Notes: generated by a model not told the origin, from the letters alone. A stretch of DNA of 64,000 nucleotides from Paenibacillus macerans (GCF_900454495.1 NZ_UGSI01000002.1:2081001-2145000); one strand, 5' to 3'. Positions 17,215 through 26,643 are shown, numbered from the stretch's first letter. A program made the numbers and translations.

Positions 17215-18138
17215 TCACTCCTCATGCACATCATACAGCACGCGGGCGAGCAGGTCCTGGCTGTAGTTGCCGAAGTTTTTGCCGTAGATCGTCAGCCCCC
17301 GCTTGTTGACGGCTTTGTCGGTGACGGCGATGCGCAGCGTCAGCTCGGATTTGTAGTCCAGTCCGATTTCAGCCAGCGTAACGTCCGAAATCCGGCAGCC
17401 GTCGATAAAGCTGCCTTCATGGTTGATGCGGATCAGCTTGAGCATGCCGTACTGGTTCAAATGCGGCGGCCACCAGTCCGGGTTGAAGGTTCCGCGGGCG
17501 TCCCCAAAATCCCCTGGACTCGTCCAGAAGCCAAGCTCCACGCCGTTCAGATAAAAATAAATGTCCGACGGATAATTGTCGTTAAAACCCGGGGCTTCCG
17601 AACCAAGCTCCAGGGAAAACTGGATCTCGCGGAACGTCTGGTTCGGCTTGAGGTAGTTCGGAATCCGGTATTCCAGGTAACCTTCGGACAGCCAGATGAT
17701 CTCCGAATCGATCCGCTGCGGATCGGCGAAATAACGGGGATCGTCGAAATCGCCGATGATGCTGTCCTTGGTGGCCAGCCCGCAGGTAGGGGCCACTTGA
17801 TAATTGCTGTAGTGCCCGACCTGAATTTCCACTTCGTATAAATTGTCCACTTCCTTGCTGCGCAGGTCGACCATCAACTTATCCTTATTCAAATAGCAAA
17901 TTTTCTGAATCCCGTGTTTGCCGACGGAGGTGTTGATTTCGATCAGTCCGCTCTCTTCCAGCTTCTTGATATGCATCGTAATCGCGCCGTTGCTGAGGCC
18001 CAACTTGGTGGCTAAGTCGTTTAAATTCAACGCCTGATTTTTGGCGAGCAATTCGAGGATTTGAATTCTGATCTCCGAACTTAACGCTTTAAAAATATCA
18101 ATCCCGCTCATCAAATCCTTAATGTAGATCATCGTCAT
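17215..18138 (-). CDS. ArsR-type HTH regulator with large C-terminal domain
   Basis: 307 residues. An ArsR winged helix fills the first ~90 residues (GIDIFKALSSEIRIQILELL, LATKLGLSNGAITMHIKKLE), followed by ~215 residues rich in beta strands and aromatics (YPSDIYFYLNGVELGFWTSP, NPDWWPPHLNQYGMLKL), much larger than a plain ArsR protein. The C-terminal part may sense a sugar. It diverges from abfA and its importer, so control of that operon is likely. The start could also be ATG 18132; AGAAGG lies upstream of both. Confidence 0.82.
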   Translation of the reverse strand: MTMIYIKDLMSGIDIFKALSSEIRIQILELLAKNQALNLNDLATKLGLSNGAITMHIKKLEESGLIEINTSVGKHGIQKICYLNKDKLMVDLRSKEVDNLYEVEIQVGHYSNYQVAPTCGLATKDSIIGDFDDPRYFADPQRIDSEIIWLSEGYLEYRIPNYLKPNQTFREIQFSLELGSEAPGFNDNYPSDIYFYLNGVELGFWTSPGDFGDARGTFNPDWWPPHLNQYGMLKLIRINHEGSFIDGCRISDVTLAEIGLDYKSELTLRIAVTDKAVNKRGLTIYGKNFGNYSQDLLARVLYDVHEE

Positions 18139-18207
18139 GAACCTTCTTCCGCTAGAGATAATAGAGTTCTAATTTTCATTTATTTTAGATAATTATAAAC
18201 TAACAGC

Positions 18208-18224
18208 ACTATTTAATAAATAGT
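18208..18224. promoter_or_regulatory. Candidate operator of the ArsR-type regulator
   Basis: ACTATTTAATAAATAGT is a perfect 17-bp palindrome, AT-rich like many ArsR-family operators. It lies 70 bp upstream of the regulator in the divergent regulator-abfA region. A second inverted repeat, GTGAAACCACGGTTTTAC, lies at ~18347-18364. Confidence 0.45.
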
Positions 18225-18516
18225 TAAATAAAAAAAATGTAAATTCAACTTCAATATTACTTAAAATTTGCAGGAAAAACGTACTTCAATTCAATTAATC
18301 ATAAAACAAAATACCTGGGAAATGCGGATTAAATGCTGATTTCGCCGTGAAACCACGGTTTTACAGCTTGTCTTAAATTGATTTTATAAAAACATAAAAA
18401 GATTTATAAAAATATATTTACAACGATATTCTCATGTGCTATTTTATACCTGTAAGCGGATTCATTCAAGTTATTTCAAATCAATTTATAAATTCATAAA
18501 ACGGAGGGTGATACAT

Positions 18517-20040
18517 TTGTCGTCAACCGCACCAAGAGCAAGCATGGTCGTAGACAAAGCATTCAAGATAGCCGAAGTAGATAAACGTATATACGGCTCA
18601 TTTATCGAGCATCTGGGCAGAGCGGTATACGGGGGGATTTACGAGCCTTCGCATCCTACGGCGGACAGCTTAGGCTTCCGCAGCGACGTAAAGCGGTTGA
18701 TTCAGGAATTAAACGTACCTATTATCCGCTATCCGGGCGGCAACTTTGTTTCCGGTTATAACTGGGAGGACGGAGTCGGCCCGGTGGAAGCCCGCCCCAA
18801 ACGGCTGGAGCTGGCCTGGAGAACGGTGGAACCGAACCATGTGGGAACGAACGAGTTTGCGGCCTGGGCGAAGGAAATCGGCTCGGAGGTCATGATGGCC
18901 GTAAACTTGGGCACCCGCGGCGTGGACGCCGCCAGAAACCTGATCGAATACTGCAACCATCCCGGCGGCAGCTACTGGAGCGATTTGCGCCGGAGCCACG
19001 GTTACGAACAGCCGCATCGCATCAAAACCTGGTGCCTGGGCAACGAGATGGACGGGCCGTGGCAAGTCGGGCAGAAGACGCCTCAGGAATACGGCCGGAT
19101 CGCTTATGAGACGGCCAAGGCGATGCGCCTGGTGGACCCGGACATCGAGCTCGTATCCTGCGGAAGCTCCAGTTCTTCGATGCCGACGTTCCCGGAATGG
19201 GAAGCGATTACGCTCGATCACACCTACGAGGTGGCCGATTACATATCCCTGCATCAATATTACGGCAACCGGGACAACGATACGGCCAACTACTTGGCCA
19301 GATCGATGGATATGGACCATTTCATCCGCACGGTGATCGCGACATGCGACTATATCAAGGCGAAGAAGCGCAGCAAAAAAACGATGCACCTCAGCTTTGA
19401 CGAATGGAACGTCTGGTATCACTCCAATCAGGCGGACGCGCAAATCGCGCCGTGGAGCATCGCTCCGCCGCAGCTCGAGGACATCTACAACTTCGAGGAC
19501 GCGCTGCTCGTCGGCAGCATGCTGATTACGTTCCTGCGCCACGCCGACCGGGTCAAAATGGCCTGCATGGCCCAACTGGTCAACGTCATCGCCCCGATTA
19601 TGACCGAAAACGGCGGCCGGGCCTGGAAGCAGACGATTTTTCATCCATATATGCATGTGTCCAAATACGGACGCGGCACGTCGCTGCTGCCGATCGTCGA
19701 CTCGTCGGTTTATGACGCCCAGGATTTCACCGATGTTCCTTACCTGGACAGCGCCGTCGTCTACAACGAGGCGGAAGAGGAGCTCACGATTTTTGCCGTC
19801 AACCGTCATCTGCAGGAAGCGCTGGAGCTTACCTGCGATATTCGCGGCTTTGAGGGTTACCGCCTGACCCAGCATCTGGTGCTGGAACATGAAGATTTGA
19901 AGGCCGTCAACACGGCGGATCGGGAGAACGTAACACCTCATGCCGGGGGCGATGCGGTGTGCCGTGACGGCATGGTGAGCGCCCGTCTTGCCAAAGCTTC
20001 GTGGAACGTAATTCGCCTAAGCAAGCGGGCAACCGAATAG
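18517..20040 (+). CDS. abfA: Intracellular alpha-L-arabinofuranosidase, GH51
   Basis: A 507-residue GH51 enzyme without signal peptide that removes terminal arabinofuranosyl units from imported oligosaccharides. The (beta/alpha)8 core shows YGSFIEHLGRAVYGGIYEP, IIRYPGGNFVSGYNWEDGVG, the acid/base Glu in WCLGNEMDGPWQVG and the nucleophile Glu in LSFDEWNVWYH. A C-terminal beta-sandwich closes the protein. I take the TTG at 18517, 8 bases after GGAGGG; the frame from 18436 has no ribosome site and a non-family basic leader. The importer genes follow after 43 bases. Confidence 0.95.
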   Translation: MSSTAPRASMVVDKAFKIAEVDKRIYGSFIEHLGRAVYGGIYEPSHPTADSLGFRSDVKRLIQELNVPIIRYPGGNFVSGYNWEDGVGPVEARPKRLELAWRTVEPNHVGTNEFAAWAKEIGSEVMMAVNLGTRGVDAARNLIEYCNHPGGSYWSDLRRSHGYEQPHRIKTWCLGNEMDGPWQVGQKTPQEYGRIAYETAKAMRLVDPDIELVSCGSSSSSMPTFPEWEAITLDHTYEVADYISLHQYYGNRDNDTANYLARSMDMDHFIRTVIATCDYIKAKKRSKKTMHLSFDEWNVWYHSNQADAQIAPWSIAPPQLEDIYNFEDALLVGSMLITFLRHADRVKMACMAQLVNVIAPIMTENGGRAWKQTIFHPYMHVSKYGRGTSLLPIVDSSVYDAQDFTDVPYLDSAVVYNEAEEELTIFAVNRHLQEALELTCDIRGFEGYRLTQHLVLEHEDLKAVNTADRENVTPHAGGDAVCRDGMVSARLAKASWNVIRLSKRATE

Positions 20041-20083
20041 TATAGAGCGTGCCTAGAAATTCAAATTCCAAGGAGGGTCAAGT

Positions 20084-21412
20084 ATGAAAAAAGGAATCGC
20101 CATGCTTTTGATTTTAACGATGGCCACGTTTTTGTGGGGCTGCAACAAGTCCTCGTCGACGGCCGGAGGGGAAACCTCCGTGCTCGACGGGGGGGCCGGC
20201 GAAAGCGCGACGGAGCTGTCCTACTGGACGTTCGTGGAGCTGCACGGACAGCATTTCGAAAAGATGCTGGAGAAGTGGAACGCGGCAAATCCGGACCGGC
20301 AGATTAAGTTGAACGTGACGGTCATGCCTTATGACGATATGCACAATAAATTGTCCATCGCCGTGCAGACGGGCGTCGGCGCGCCGGACATCGCCGATAT
20401 CGAATTGGGCAAATATCCCGACTTCATGCAAGGAACTCCGCAACTGGAATCGTTGAATGACGTGGCTCTGCCTTACAAGGGTACGGTCGTTCAGTCGCAA
20501 TTGGATCTTTACAGCAAAGACGGAACGGTTTACGGCCTTTCCACGCATGTCGGGGCTACCGTAGCTTTTTACAACACGGAAATTTTAAATGAAGCGGGCG
20601 TTGATTACAAATCGATCGTTACCTGGGACGATTTCAAAAAAGCCGGGATGCAGGTATATGAAAAAACCGGCAAATACATGGGGACCGCGGATACGAGCGC
20701 AACCTGGCAAGCCTCGATGCTGCTGGCCCAGCAAGGGGCCGATTTTACCGATGATGCCGGCAATCCCAAGGTCAACTCCGAAGAATTGGTCAAAGGGCTG
20801 TCGATCCTTAAAGATCTGCAGGACAACAACGTCATCGCCACGATCGCCGGCGGTCAACCCGATACGGAAGAAGCTTACGGCGAATTTAATGCCGGCAACT
20901 ATGCGACCGCTTTCATGCCGCTCTGGCAAATGTCGAGATATACGAACTATATGAAGGATCTCTCCGGCAAGATCGCCATCGCTCCTTTGCCCGTGATCGA
21001 GAAAGGGATGCCTCGTTCATACGGCGGCGGCGGTACGGCAACCGTCGTCACCAAAACGGCCAAGGACGTTCAACTGGCCAAGGAGTTCATCGCTTACGCC
21101 AAGCTTTCGCTCGATGCCAATATCGAAATTTGGAATACGCTGGGCTTTGATCCGATCAACATGGATGTCTGGAATATGAAAGACGTGACGCACAATCCGG
21201 AAAACCAGTTCGTGAAATACTTCGTCAACAACCCGTTTGACGTGCTGAACGAGATTAAAGACGAGATCCAGCTGATCAAATCGACTTCGGCTTCGCCGAC
21301 GATCAACAACGTGTTGTGCACGGTTACGCTAAACGAAATTTTCGAGGACGGCAAAGACATCAAGCAGGCGCTGGACGATGCCCAGGCGCAAATCGAACAA
21401 GAACTGAAATAG
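20084..21412 (+). CDS. ABC transporter sugar-binding lipoprotein
   Basis: A 442-residue extracellular binding protein of the MalE/UgpB type. The signal peptide ends in the lipobox LWGC at residues ~17-20, then a Ser/Gly linker. Mature features are LSYWTFVELHGQHFEKMLEK, VGAPDIADIELGKYPDF and a conserved hinge around YGGGGTATVVTKTAK. It follows abfA and precedes two permeases, so arabino-oligosaccharides are the likely cargo, like AbnE of Geobacillus; this is inferred. AAGGAGGG precedes ATG 20084. Confidence 0.9.
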   Translation: MKKGIAMLLILTMATFLWGCNKSSSTAGGETSVLDGGAGESATELSYWTFVELHGQHFEKMLEKWNAANPDRQIKLNVTVMPYDDMHNKLSIAVQTGVGAPDIADIELGKYPDFMQGTPQLESLNDVALPYKGTVVQSQLDLYSKDGTVYGLSTHVGATVAFYNTEILNEAGVDYKSIVTWDDFKKAGMQVYEKTGKYMGTADTSATWQASMLLAQQGADFTDDAGNPKVNSEELVKGLSILKDLQDNNVIATIAGGQPDTEEAYGEFNAGNYATAFMPLWQMSRYTNYMKDLSGKIAIAPLPVIEKGMPRSYGGGGTATVVTKTAKDVQLAKEFIAYAKLSLDANIEIWNTLGFDPINMDVWNMKDVTHNPENQFVKYFVNNPFDVLNEIKDEIQLIKSTSASPTINNVLCTVTLNEIFEDGKDIKQALDDAQAQIEQELK

Positions 21413-21424
21413 AATGATAAAGTT

Positions 21425-21460
21425 ACGGAGCTGCTCTTTTCCGCAAAGAGTAGCTCCGTT
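21425..21460 (+). terminator. Strong hairpin between binding protein and permease
   Basis: ACGGAGCTGCTCTTT pairs with AAAGAGTAGCTCCGT around a 5-base loop, followed by TTTAAAA. It is probably a partial terminator or mRNA stabiliser that raises lipoprotein over permease levels. Confidence 0.65.
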
Positions 21461-21477
21461 TAAAAAGGAGTAGAGTG

Positions 21478-22377
21478 ATGATAAAAAAATTCCTATACTC
21501 GCAAAAAGTTGCTCCTTACGTTTTTGTGTTGCCGTTTGTGCTGGTGTTTCTGATGTTTTGGGTGTACCCGCTGGCGAATTCGGTCGGAATGAGCTTCCAA
21601 AAGGTCACGTTGGGACAGGAACCGGCCTGGATCGGCTTTGACAACTACGGCAAATTGATGGGCGACGGCGTGTTTCTTAAAGCGGTGATAAACAGCGCCG
21701 TCTATATGGTGCTGACCTTGGTGATCCTCATCCCGTTTCCGATGCTGTTTGCGGTGCTGATCAACACCAAATTCATGTGGGGAAGGGAATTTTTCAAATC
21801 CTCGTTTTTCTTTCCCGCACTGACTTCCGTCGTTGTGGCCGGGACGATCTTCCGGCTGATGTTCGGCGAAATGGAAGGCTCGCTCATCAACAGCTTTTTG
21901 GGCTGGTTCGGCGTGGATCCGGTCAAGTTCTTGAAGGGGCAGGCGACCGGGATGATCGCTTTGGTGGCATTGGCGACGTGGCGGTGGACGGGGGTTAATA
22001 TGCTTTATTTTTTATCCGGACTCAAAAGCATCCCCGAAGAATACTACGAAGCCGCGTCGATTGACGGAGCTTCCCGTTTTCAGCGCTTTACGAAAATCAC
22101 CATGCCGCTGCTGAAGCCCACGACCATTTATGTGCTGACGATCAGCATTTACGCGGGGCTGGCGATGTTTATCGAGAGCATGATGTTGTGGAACGGCAAC
22201 AATTCTCCGAAAAATATCGGGCTCACGATCGTCGGTTACTTGTACCGGCAGGGCATCGAGAAGAACAATTTGGGATACGCGGCGGCGGTGGGCATCGTGC
22301 TGCTTGTCATTACGATGGCGATTAATTTAACGCAGCTGGCCTTCACCGGCATGTTCAAAAAGGAGGAGGAAGCATGA
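21478..22377 (+). CDS. ABC sugar transporter permease (MalF type)
   Basis: A 299-residue inner-membrane subunit with about six hydrophobic segments (VAPYVFVLPFVLVFLMFWVY, AVYMVLTLVILIPFPMLFAV). The EAA loop that docks to the ATPase reads EYYEAASIDGASRFQRFTKI. ATG 21478 is 7 bases after AAGGAG; GTG 21475 is possible. Its stop overlaps the next permease start (ATGA). No ATPase gene accompanies it, so a shared MsmX-like ATPase must serve it. Confidence 0.9.
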   Translation: MIKKFLYSQKVAPYVFVLPFVLVFLMFWVYPLANSVGMSFQKVTLGQEPAWIGFDNYGKLMGDGVFLKAVINSAVYMVLTLVILIPFPMLFAVLINTKFMWGREFFKSSFFFPALTSVVVAGTIFRLMFGEMEGSLINSFLGWFGVDPVKFLKGQATGMIALVALATWRWTGVNMLYFLSGLKSIPEEYYEAASIDGASRFQRFTKITMPLLKPTTIYVLTISIYAGLAMFIESMMLWNGNNSPKNIGLTIVGYLYRQGIEKNNLGYAAAVGIVLLVITMAINLTQLAFTGMFKKEEEA

Positions 22378-23207
22378 AAAAAGAACTGCCGCTTAAAATC
22401 GTCCTTTTTGCTTTTTTCGCCGTGTTGTGCGTGCTGATCCTCATTCCGTTTTACGCGGTGACGATCGCCTCCTTCAAACCGGGGGAAGATTTGATCCGTT
22501 ATGGGCTGAATTTGCGGTTTGACTTGTCCGCCATGAGCTTCGACAACTTCATTTATTTGTTTACCGGGGATCATTCCTATTTTCTATGGTTTTTCAATTC
22601 GCTGCTGCTGACGGTTGTGCAGGTCGTTCTGACGCTGCTGGTCAGCGCAACGGTCGCATACGGCTTCTCGGCTTATGAATTTAAAGGAAAAAACACTTTG
22701 TTTGTTTGCGTTCTGCTCATCATGATGGTTCCGTTTGAAATTTTGCTGCTGCCGCTTTATACGCTGACCTACAACATCGGGCTGATGAACTCGTATTCGG
22801 CGATCATTTTGCCGGGCATCGCCAGCGCGGCGACGATTTTCTTCTTCCGCCAATATTTGCGCGGGATTCCGAAAGAGATCATCGCGGCCGGCCGGGTGGA
22901 CGGCGCAAGCGAATACGGCATTTACGTCCGGCTGATTCTTCCGGTCATGAAGCCTTCTTTTGCGGCGATGGCGATTTTGAACGGGATGAACAGCTGGAAC
23001 AATTTCCTGTGGCCGTTTATGGTGCTGAGCAACGCCGATAAATATACGCTGCCGATCGGGCTCAAAACGCTGCTGACGCCTTACGGCAACAACTACGACT
23101 TGCTGATCGTCGGCTCCTTTTTTTCCATCATTCCGATCTTCATCTTGTTCGTCGCTTTTCAAAAGTACTTTATCGACGGGATGACGGCGGGAGCGGTGAA
23201 AGGCTGA
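22374..23207 (+). CDS. ABC sugar transporter permease (MalG type)
   Basis: A 277-residue partner permease with about six membrane segments and the EAA motif IAAGRVDGASEYGIYVRLIL. The C-terminus YFIDGMTAGAVKG is characteristic of CUT1 MalG-like subunits. It is translationally coupled to the preceding permease by a 4-base overlap and completes the abfA-linked importer. Confidence 0.92.
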   Translation: MKKELPLKIVLFAFFAVLCVLILIPFYAVTIASFKPGEDLIRYGLNLRFDLSAMSFDNFIYLFTGDHSYFLWFFNSLLLTVVQVVLTLLVSATVAYGFSAYEFKGKNTLFVCVLLIMMVPFEILLLPLYTLTYNIGLMNSYSAIILPGIASAATIFFFRQYLRGIPKEIIAAGRVDGASEYGIYVRLILPVMKPSFAAMAILNGMNSWNNFLWPFMVLSNADKYTLPIGLKTLLTPYGNNYDLLIVGSFFSIIPIFILFVAFQKYFIDGMTAGAVKG

Positions 23208-23280
23208 CCGGGTAAAAGAGCATTTTGGGAATTGGGGAGCTGTATTAAAATTAGGGCGAGGCTCTGGGCATAAGCAAGCT

Positions 23281-23490
23281 ATAAAAACTCGGGCGAAAAA
23301 TAACGAAAAAAAACGGCGCTAATTCGGCAAGATCCCCCACTTTGGGAGAAACAGAGGAAATTTATGGCGCTACTTTCTTGAATCGCAGGGAGATGACCGC
23401 TTTTTGCACCGTTCGTTGGAAAATAAGTACAATAAATTCCGCTAATGGCGATGAACAGATTCAATCCCCGAAAATAAAACCAGAAAATTC
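23281..23490 (-). repeat. Dispersed repeat family A, copy 2
   Basis: Read on the minus strand it aligns with 16741-16965 along its length, including CCATTAGCGG, AACGGTGCAAAAAGCGGTCA and the second GAATTAGCGCC module. It fills the ~320-base gap before the GH43 gene. Confidence 0.8.
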
Positions 23491-23529
23491 CGTAATTTTC
23501 CGAACACATATATAAAGGAGAGAGAACCG

Positions 23530-24495
23530 ATGGACAAAAATAGAGAATTTGTGAATCCGATCGTGGAGCAGCGGGCCGACCCGTGGGTATACAAACATAG
23601 CGACGGATATTACTACTTTACCGCTTCGGTCCCCGAGTACGACCGGATCGAAATCCGCAGATCGGCGACCATTCAGGGATTGGGAGAGGCCCAGCCGGTT
23701 GTGGCTTGGCGCAAATACGACTCCGGCCCGCTGAGCGCCAACATCTGGGCGCCGGAAATTCATTATATCGACGGCAAATGGTACATTTACTTTGCCGCCG
23801 CCCGTACGACGGAGACGAAGGAAGGGCTGTTCGACCACCGGATGTACGTGCTGGAGAATGAAGCGGCCAATCCGCTGGAAGGACGGTGGGAAGAAAAGGG
23901 GCAGATCCGCACCCGCTGGGAAACGTTCTGCCTCGACGCAACGACGTTCGAGCACCGCGGGGTACGGTATTATGTCTGGGCCCAGAAGGACCCGGACATC
24001 GAGGGCAACTCCAATCTGTACATTTCGAAAATGAGCAACCCGTGGACGCTGACCGGGGAACAAGTGATGATTGCGACGCCGGAGTATCCGTGGGAAACGA
24101 TCGGCTTTAAAGTGAATGAAGGTCCGGCGGTGTTAAAGCGGAACGGGCGTATTTTTATCGCTTATTCGGCCAGCGCCACCGACCACCACTACTCTATGGG
24201 GCTGCTGACGGCCAGCGAGGAAGCCGATCCGCTTGATCCCGCAGCCTGGACGAAATCGCCGGTTCCCGTGTTCCAAACGAACGAGGAGACAGGGCAATAC
24301 GGGCCGGGGCATAACAGCTTTACCGTGGCCGAAGACGGGCGGGACGTTCTGATCTACCACGCCCGCAATTACAAGGAGATCACCGGCGATCCGCTGTACG
24401 ATCCAAACCGCCACACGCGGGCCCAGTATTTTGGCTGGAACCCTGACGGAACCCCGAATTTCGGCATTCCCGTGAAAGACGGAGTCCGCTCTTGA
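23530..24495 (+). CDS. Intracellular GH43 glycosidase, likely exo-arabinofuranosidase
   Basis: A 321-residue single-domain GH43 enzyme without signal peptide. The five-blade propeller signatures are the catalytic Asp in QRADPWVYKHSDGYYYFTAS, the second Asp region NIWAPEIHYIDGKWYIYFAA and the general-acid Glu in GFKVNEGPAVLKRNGRIFIA. The opening resembles GH43 exo-alpha-1,5-arabinofuranosidases (subfamily 26, from memory). It follows the arabino-oligosaccharide importer, consistent with shortening imported chains. AAAGGAGAGAG precedes ATG 23530. A beta-xylosidase role is not excluded. Confidence 0.87.
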   Translation: MDKNREFVNPIVEQRADPWVYKHSDGYYYFTASVPEYDRIEIRRSATIQGLGEAQPVVAWRKYDSGPLSANIWAPEIHYIDGKWYIYFAAARTTETKEGLFDHRMYVLENEAANPLEGRWEEKGQIRTRWETFCLDATTFEHRGVRYYVWAQKDPDIEGNSNLYISKMSNPWTLTGEQVMIATPEYPWETIGFKVNEGPAVLKRNGRIFIAYSASATDHHYSMGLLTASEEADPLDPAAWTKSPVPVFQTNEETGQYGPGHNSFTVAEDGRDVLIYHARNYKEITGDPLYDPNRHTRAQYFGWNPDGTPNFGIPVKDGVRS

Positions 24496-24523
24496 GACGA
24501 GTAAAGACGGGTTAGACCCGGAG

Positions 24524-24574
24524 AAAAAAAGCAACCAACCGCTGCCGTATGGCGGCAGGGAGGCTGCTTTTTTT
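24524..24574 (+). terminator. Intrinsic terminator after the GH43 gene
   Basis: AAAAAAAGCA..CC and GG..CTGCTTTTTTT flank an inner stem (GCTGCC/GGCGGC), closing the abfA-importer-GH43 block. Confidence 0.8.
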
Positions 24575-24594
24575 GACGTTATAGAGGGACTGAG

Positions 24595-24735
24595 GCTAAA
24601 GGACCTTTAGAGACGTTATCTGCGGAAAAACGAAGGTTTGAAAAATGTAACGGACAGAGATGACTCCATTTCCCTCGAATCGGCCGGGGTGAACTCTTTT
24701 AGAGCGAAATTGGGTCATGTGGGTCCGTTAGGCTA
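24595..24735. repeat. Possible diverged copy of repeat family C
   Basis: GGACCTTTAGAGACGTTATC, ..AATGTAACGGACAGAG.. and ..GGGTCCGTTAGG resemble the family C pattern of rate-limited words (GGACC, TTAT, TAACGG). Similarity is loose. Confidence 0.3.
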
Positions 24736-24759
24736 TTAGCGTTGTATTAAATCCGCCAA

Positions 24760-24876
24760 GATACAATTTCTCGCCACCACATTCTAACGGTTGCCATAGC
24801 GCTTAATTAGCTAAAACCCGGCGATTTGGGCTCAGATTAGAGCAGGCAATAGCGCTCACAACCGTTGCTATGAACG
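24760..24876. repeat. Repeat family B copy next to the IS110 element
   Basis: TCTAACGGTTGCCATAGCGC and, inverted, CAATAGCGCTCACAACCGTT enclose ~60 bp. These are the same words as in the copies at 50535-50725 and 60672-60870. The copy abuts the left end of the insertion element. Confidence 0.65.
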
Positions 24877-24893
24877 TTTTTGTCAAGCCCTCC

Positions 24894-25255
24894 GTGTGAG
24901 AGGTGCCTGAGCACGTGGCGCGAGAGCAAAAATGCGAGCGACGGTCGGCACGCTGCTATCCGTGGGTTGGTACCACATGTTATGCCTTCGTCAAGGAGAG
25001 CTCTTGCAAGCTAGAAGCGCACGTTCAGTTACTCACCTAGTGCAAACGGTTGACGCAAATTCTCTCCCGGAACCTTCGTTTGCTCCCGGGCCTCGTGCTC
25101 AGGCGTGAGCTTGTCAAGCGCTTTTCTTGACAAGCGGTTAGGTTCAAATCAACACTTTTCCTATTCCTCATTGGAAATGAGGAACGCCTCACGGCGAGTG
25201 TGGGGGTGCAGGGGGCAACGCTCCCTGCGTCTCCCCAAAGGGGACGGAAGGGGCG
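24894..25255 (-). ncRNA. Candidate bridge RNA region of the IS110-family element
   Basis: The 360-base non-coding region 3' of the transposase contains several hairpins: GCAGGG..CCCTGC, GTCTCCCCAAAGGGGAC, and CTTGTCAAGCGCTTTTCTTG. IS110 elements encode a bridge RNA in non-coding DNA; in IS1111-type members it lies downstream of the gene. I could not derive its loops. Confidence 0.3.
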
Positions 25256-26374
25256 TTAGTTAGCCACCGGTTGTTCCACCGTTCGAGCAACAGCCCATAT
25301 GAACCCGGTTAGCTCCCTGGCCACCGCGCCTACGGCCACATTTTTGTGTTTGTTCTTTCCAAAAATGAGATGACGGTATTTGTAATGCAATCTTTCTTGC
25401 GCTTTCCACGACAACAGTTGTATATCGGCCGGCATGCCATCCAAACGCTTGGCGAGATCTCCTTTCACCGCAGGCCGATGACGGTAGCTCCAGGCGGATT
25501 CCACCAAGGATCGGCGCAAGCGCCCGTTACCGGCTTTGGTCATACTTCCGCGCCGAGTACTCAGGCCGGTTGAACTCTCACGAGGAACCAACCCTAAATA
25601 CGCCATGAGTTGGGCCGGGGAGCGGAAGCGAGTAAATGAACCGATCTCAGCAGCTAGAGTGACGGCCGTCAGTAGTCCAATCCCACGCAGGGACTGAAGC
25701 ACCCGAATCAGAGTTGCCTTGGAGCCGACCGTGGCTTGCTGAACCAAGGCTTTTTCCAAACGCCCCATCCGCTGCTCGATCTCATTTAAGGTATGGAGCA
25801 TCTCGTCGAAGGCTACTTGCATGGGCTCATAAGGGAATGTCAGTTGCTCCAGCCAGGAACGGTACTTCCGGGTCCAACGACGCTTTATCGTAGCCGGCGG
25901 TTCGATTTGATGGCGGAGCAGGAACTTCAATATCCGCTGGCGTGCCCGATGCGCGTCCTCTTTGGCGGCCTCCCGGGCGCGAACCAACTCCCGCAAAGCC
26001 TCGTCTTCCCGCTCCGGGACGTAGACAGGAGTCAATTCTCCTGCACGAAACAGACGGGCAAGCTGCTCGGCGTCCCGTCGATCCGTCTTCACGTGATCGC
26101 CAGGGCGTTTGGGAATAAGCGACGGAGCAATGACAACGCAATGGGCTCCCATGGAGGTGATCCAGCGATAGGTTTCGTAACCTGTCGGACCTGCCTCATA
26201 ACAAAACGATAGCGTTTCGGCCGGTCCCAGTTCTTTGATCAGCTTGCGCAGCGCCGCCGGGGTGTGAGGAATGCTCCCGTAATAGCGAGGAGTTTCACCG
26301 CTTGCATCTGCAATAGCAACCGAAATTTTTTCTTTGGATACATCTAAACCGACGAATTTTGTGGTAGACTGCAT
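25256..26374 (-). CDS. IS110-family DEDD transposase
   Basis: A 372-residue transposase. The RuvC-like domain carries D11 (FVGLDVSKEK), E60 (SFCYEAGPTGYE), D98 and D101 (KTDRRDAEQLARLF). A coiled-coil middle leads to the C-terminal Transposase_20 domain (SLRGIGLLTAVTLAAEIGSF, MAYLGLVPRESSTG, KAGNGRLRRSLVESAW) with its serine. The frame is intact and of normal length, and AAAGGAGAG precedes the ATG, so the element may still be active. Confidence 0.95.
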   Translation of the reverse strand: MQSTTKFVGLDVSKEKISVAIADASGETPRYYGSIPHTPAALRKLIKELGPAETLSFCYEAGPTGYETYRWITSMGAHCVVIAPSLIPKRPGDHVKTDRRDAEQLARLFRAGELTPVYVPEREDEALRELVRAREAAKEDAHRARQRILKFLLRHQIEPPATIKRRWTRKYRSWLEQLTFPYEPMQVAFDEMLHTLNEIEQRMGRLEKALVQQATVGSKATLIRVLQSLRGIGLLTAVTLAAEIGSFTRFRSPAQLMAYLGLVPRESSTGLSTRRGSMTKAGNGRLRRSLVESAWSYRHRPAVKGDLAKRLDGMPADIQLLSWKAQERLHYKYRHLIFGKNKHKNVAVGAVARELTGFIWAVARTVEQPVAN

Positions 26375-26643
26375 AGTATCAGCTCTCCTTTGCTATGTAG
26401 CTCTGAAATGGTTTGGTTTTCACTATCCATTTTAACCTACGAGATGTAGCAATATGGAGGGCTGTCTTTTGTTTACGTTCATCATAGCTAGATTTCTGGC
26501 GTGATCTTAAATGGAATAGCGCTTAAGGTGTACCAGAGATTTTGTAAGCGCTAATGCAACGCCAGTGCCGTTAGGCCGGGAAATGGACAAATAAAGCCGC
26601 CGCCGGAGGATCAAAATAGTGCTATAACGGAGCAGGATAATGT

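Larger units (their letters stand above)
24882..26472 (-). mobile_element. IS110-family insertion sequence
   Basis: One DEDD transposase gene on the minus strand plus ~370 bp of non-coding DNA after its 3' end and only ~90 bp before its start. An inverted 8-mer AGCCCTCC (24886-24893) / GGAGGGCT (26456-26463) marks subterminal repeats, and outside it GCTATG(A)TGAACG is also inverted (24867-24876 and 26475-26488). Short subterminal repeats and non-coding DNA on the 3' side fit the IS1111 branch. The exact ends are uncertain. Both flanks carry intergenic repeat sequence. Confidence 0.8.
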
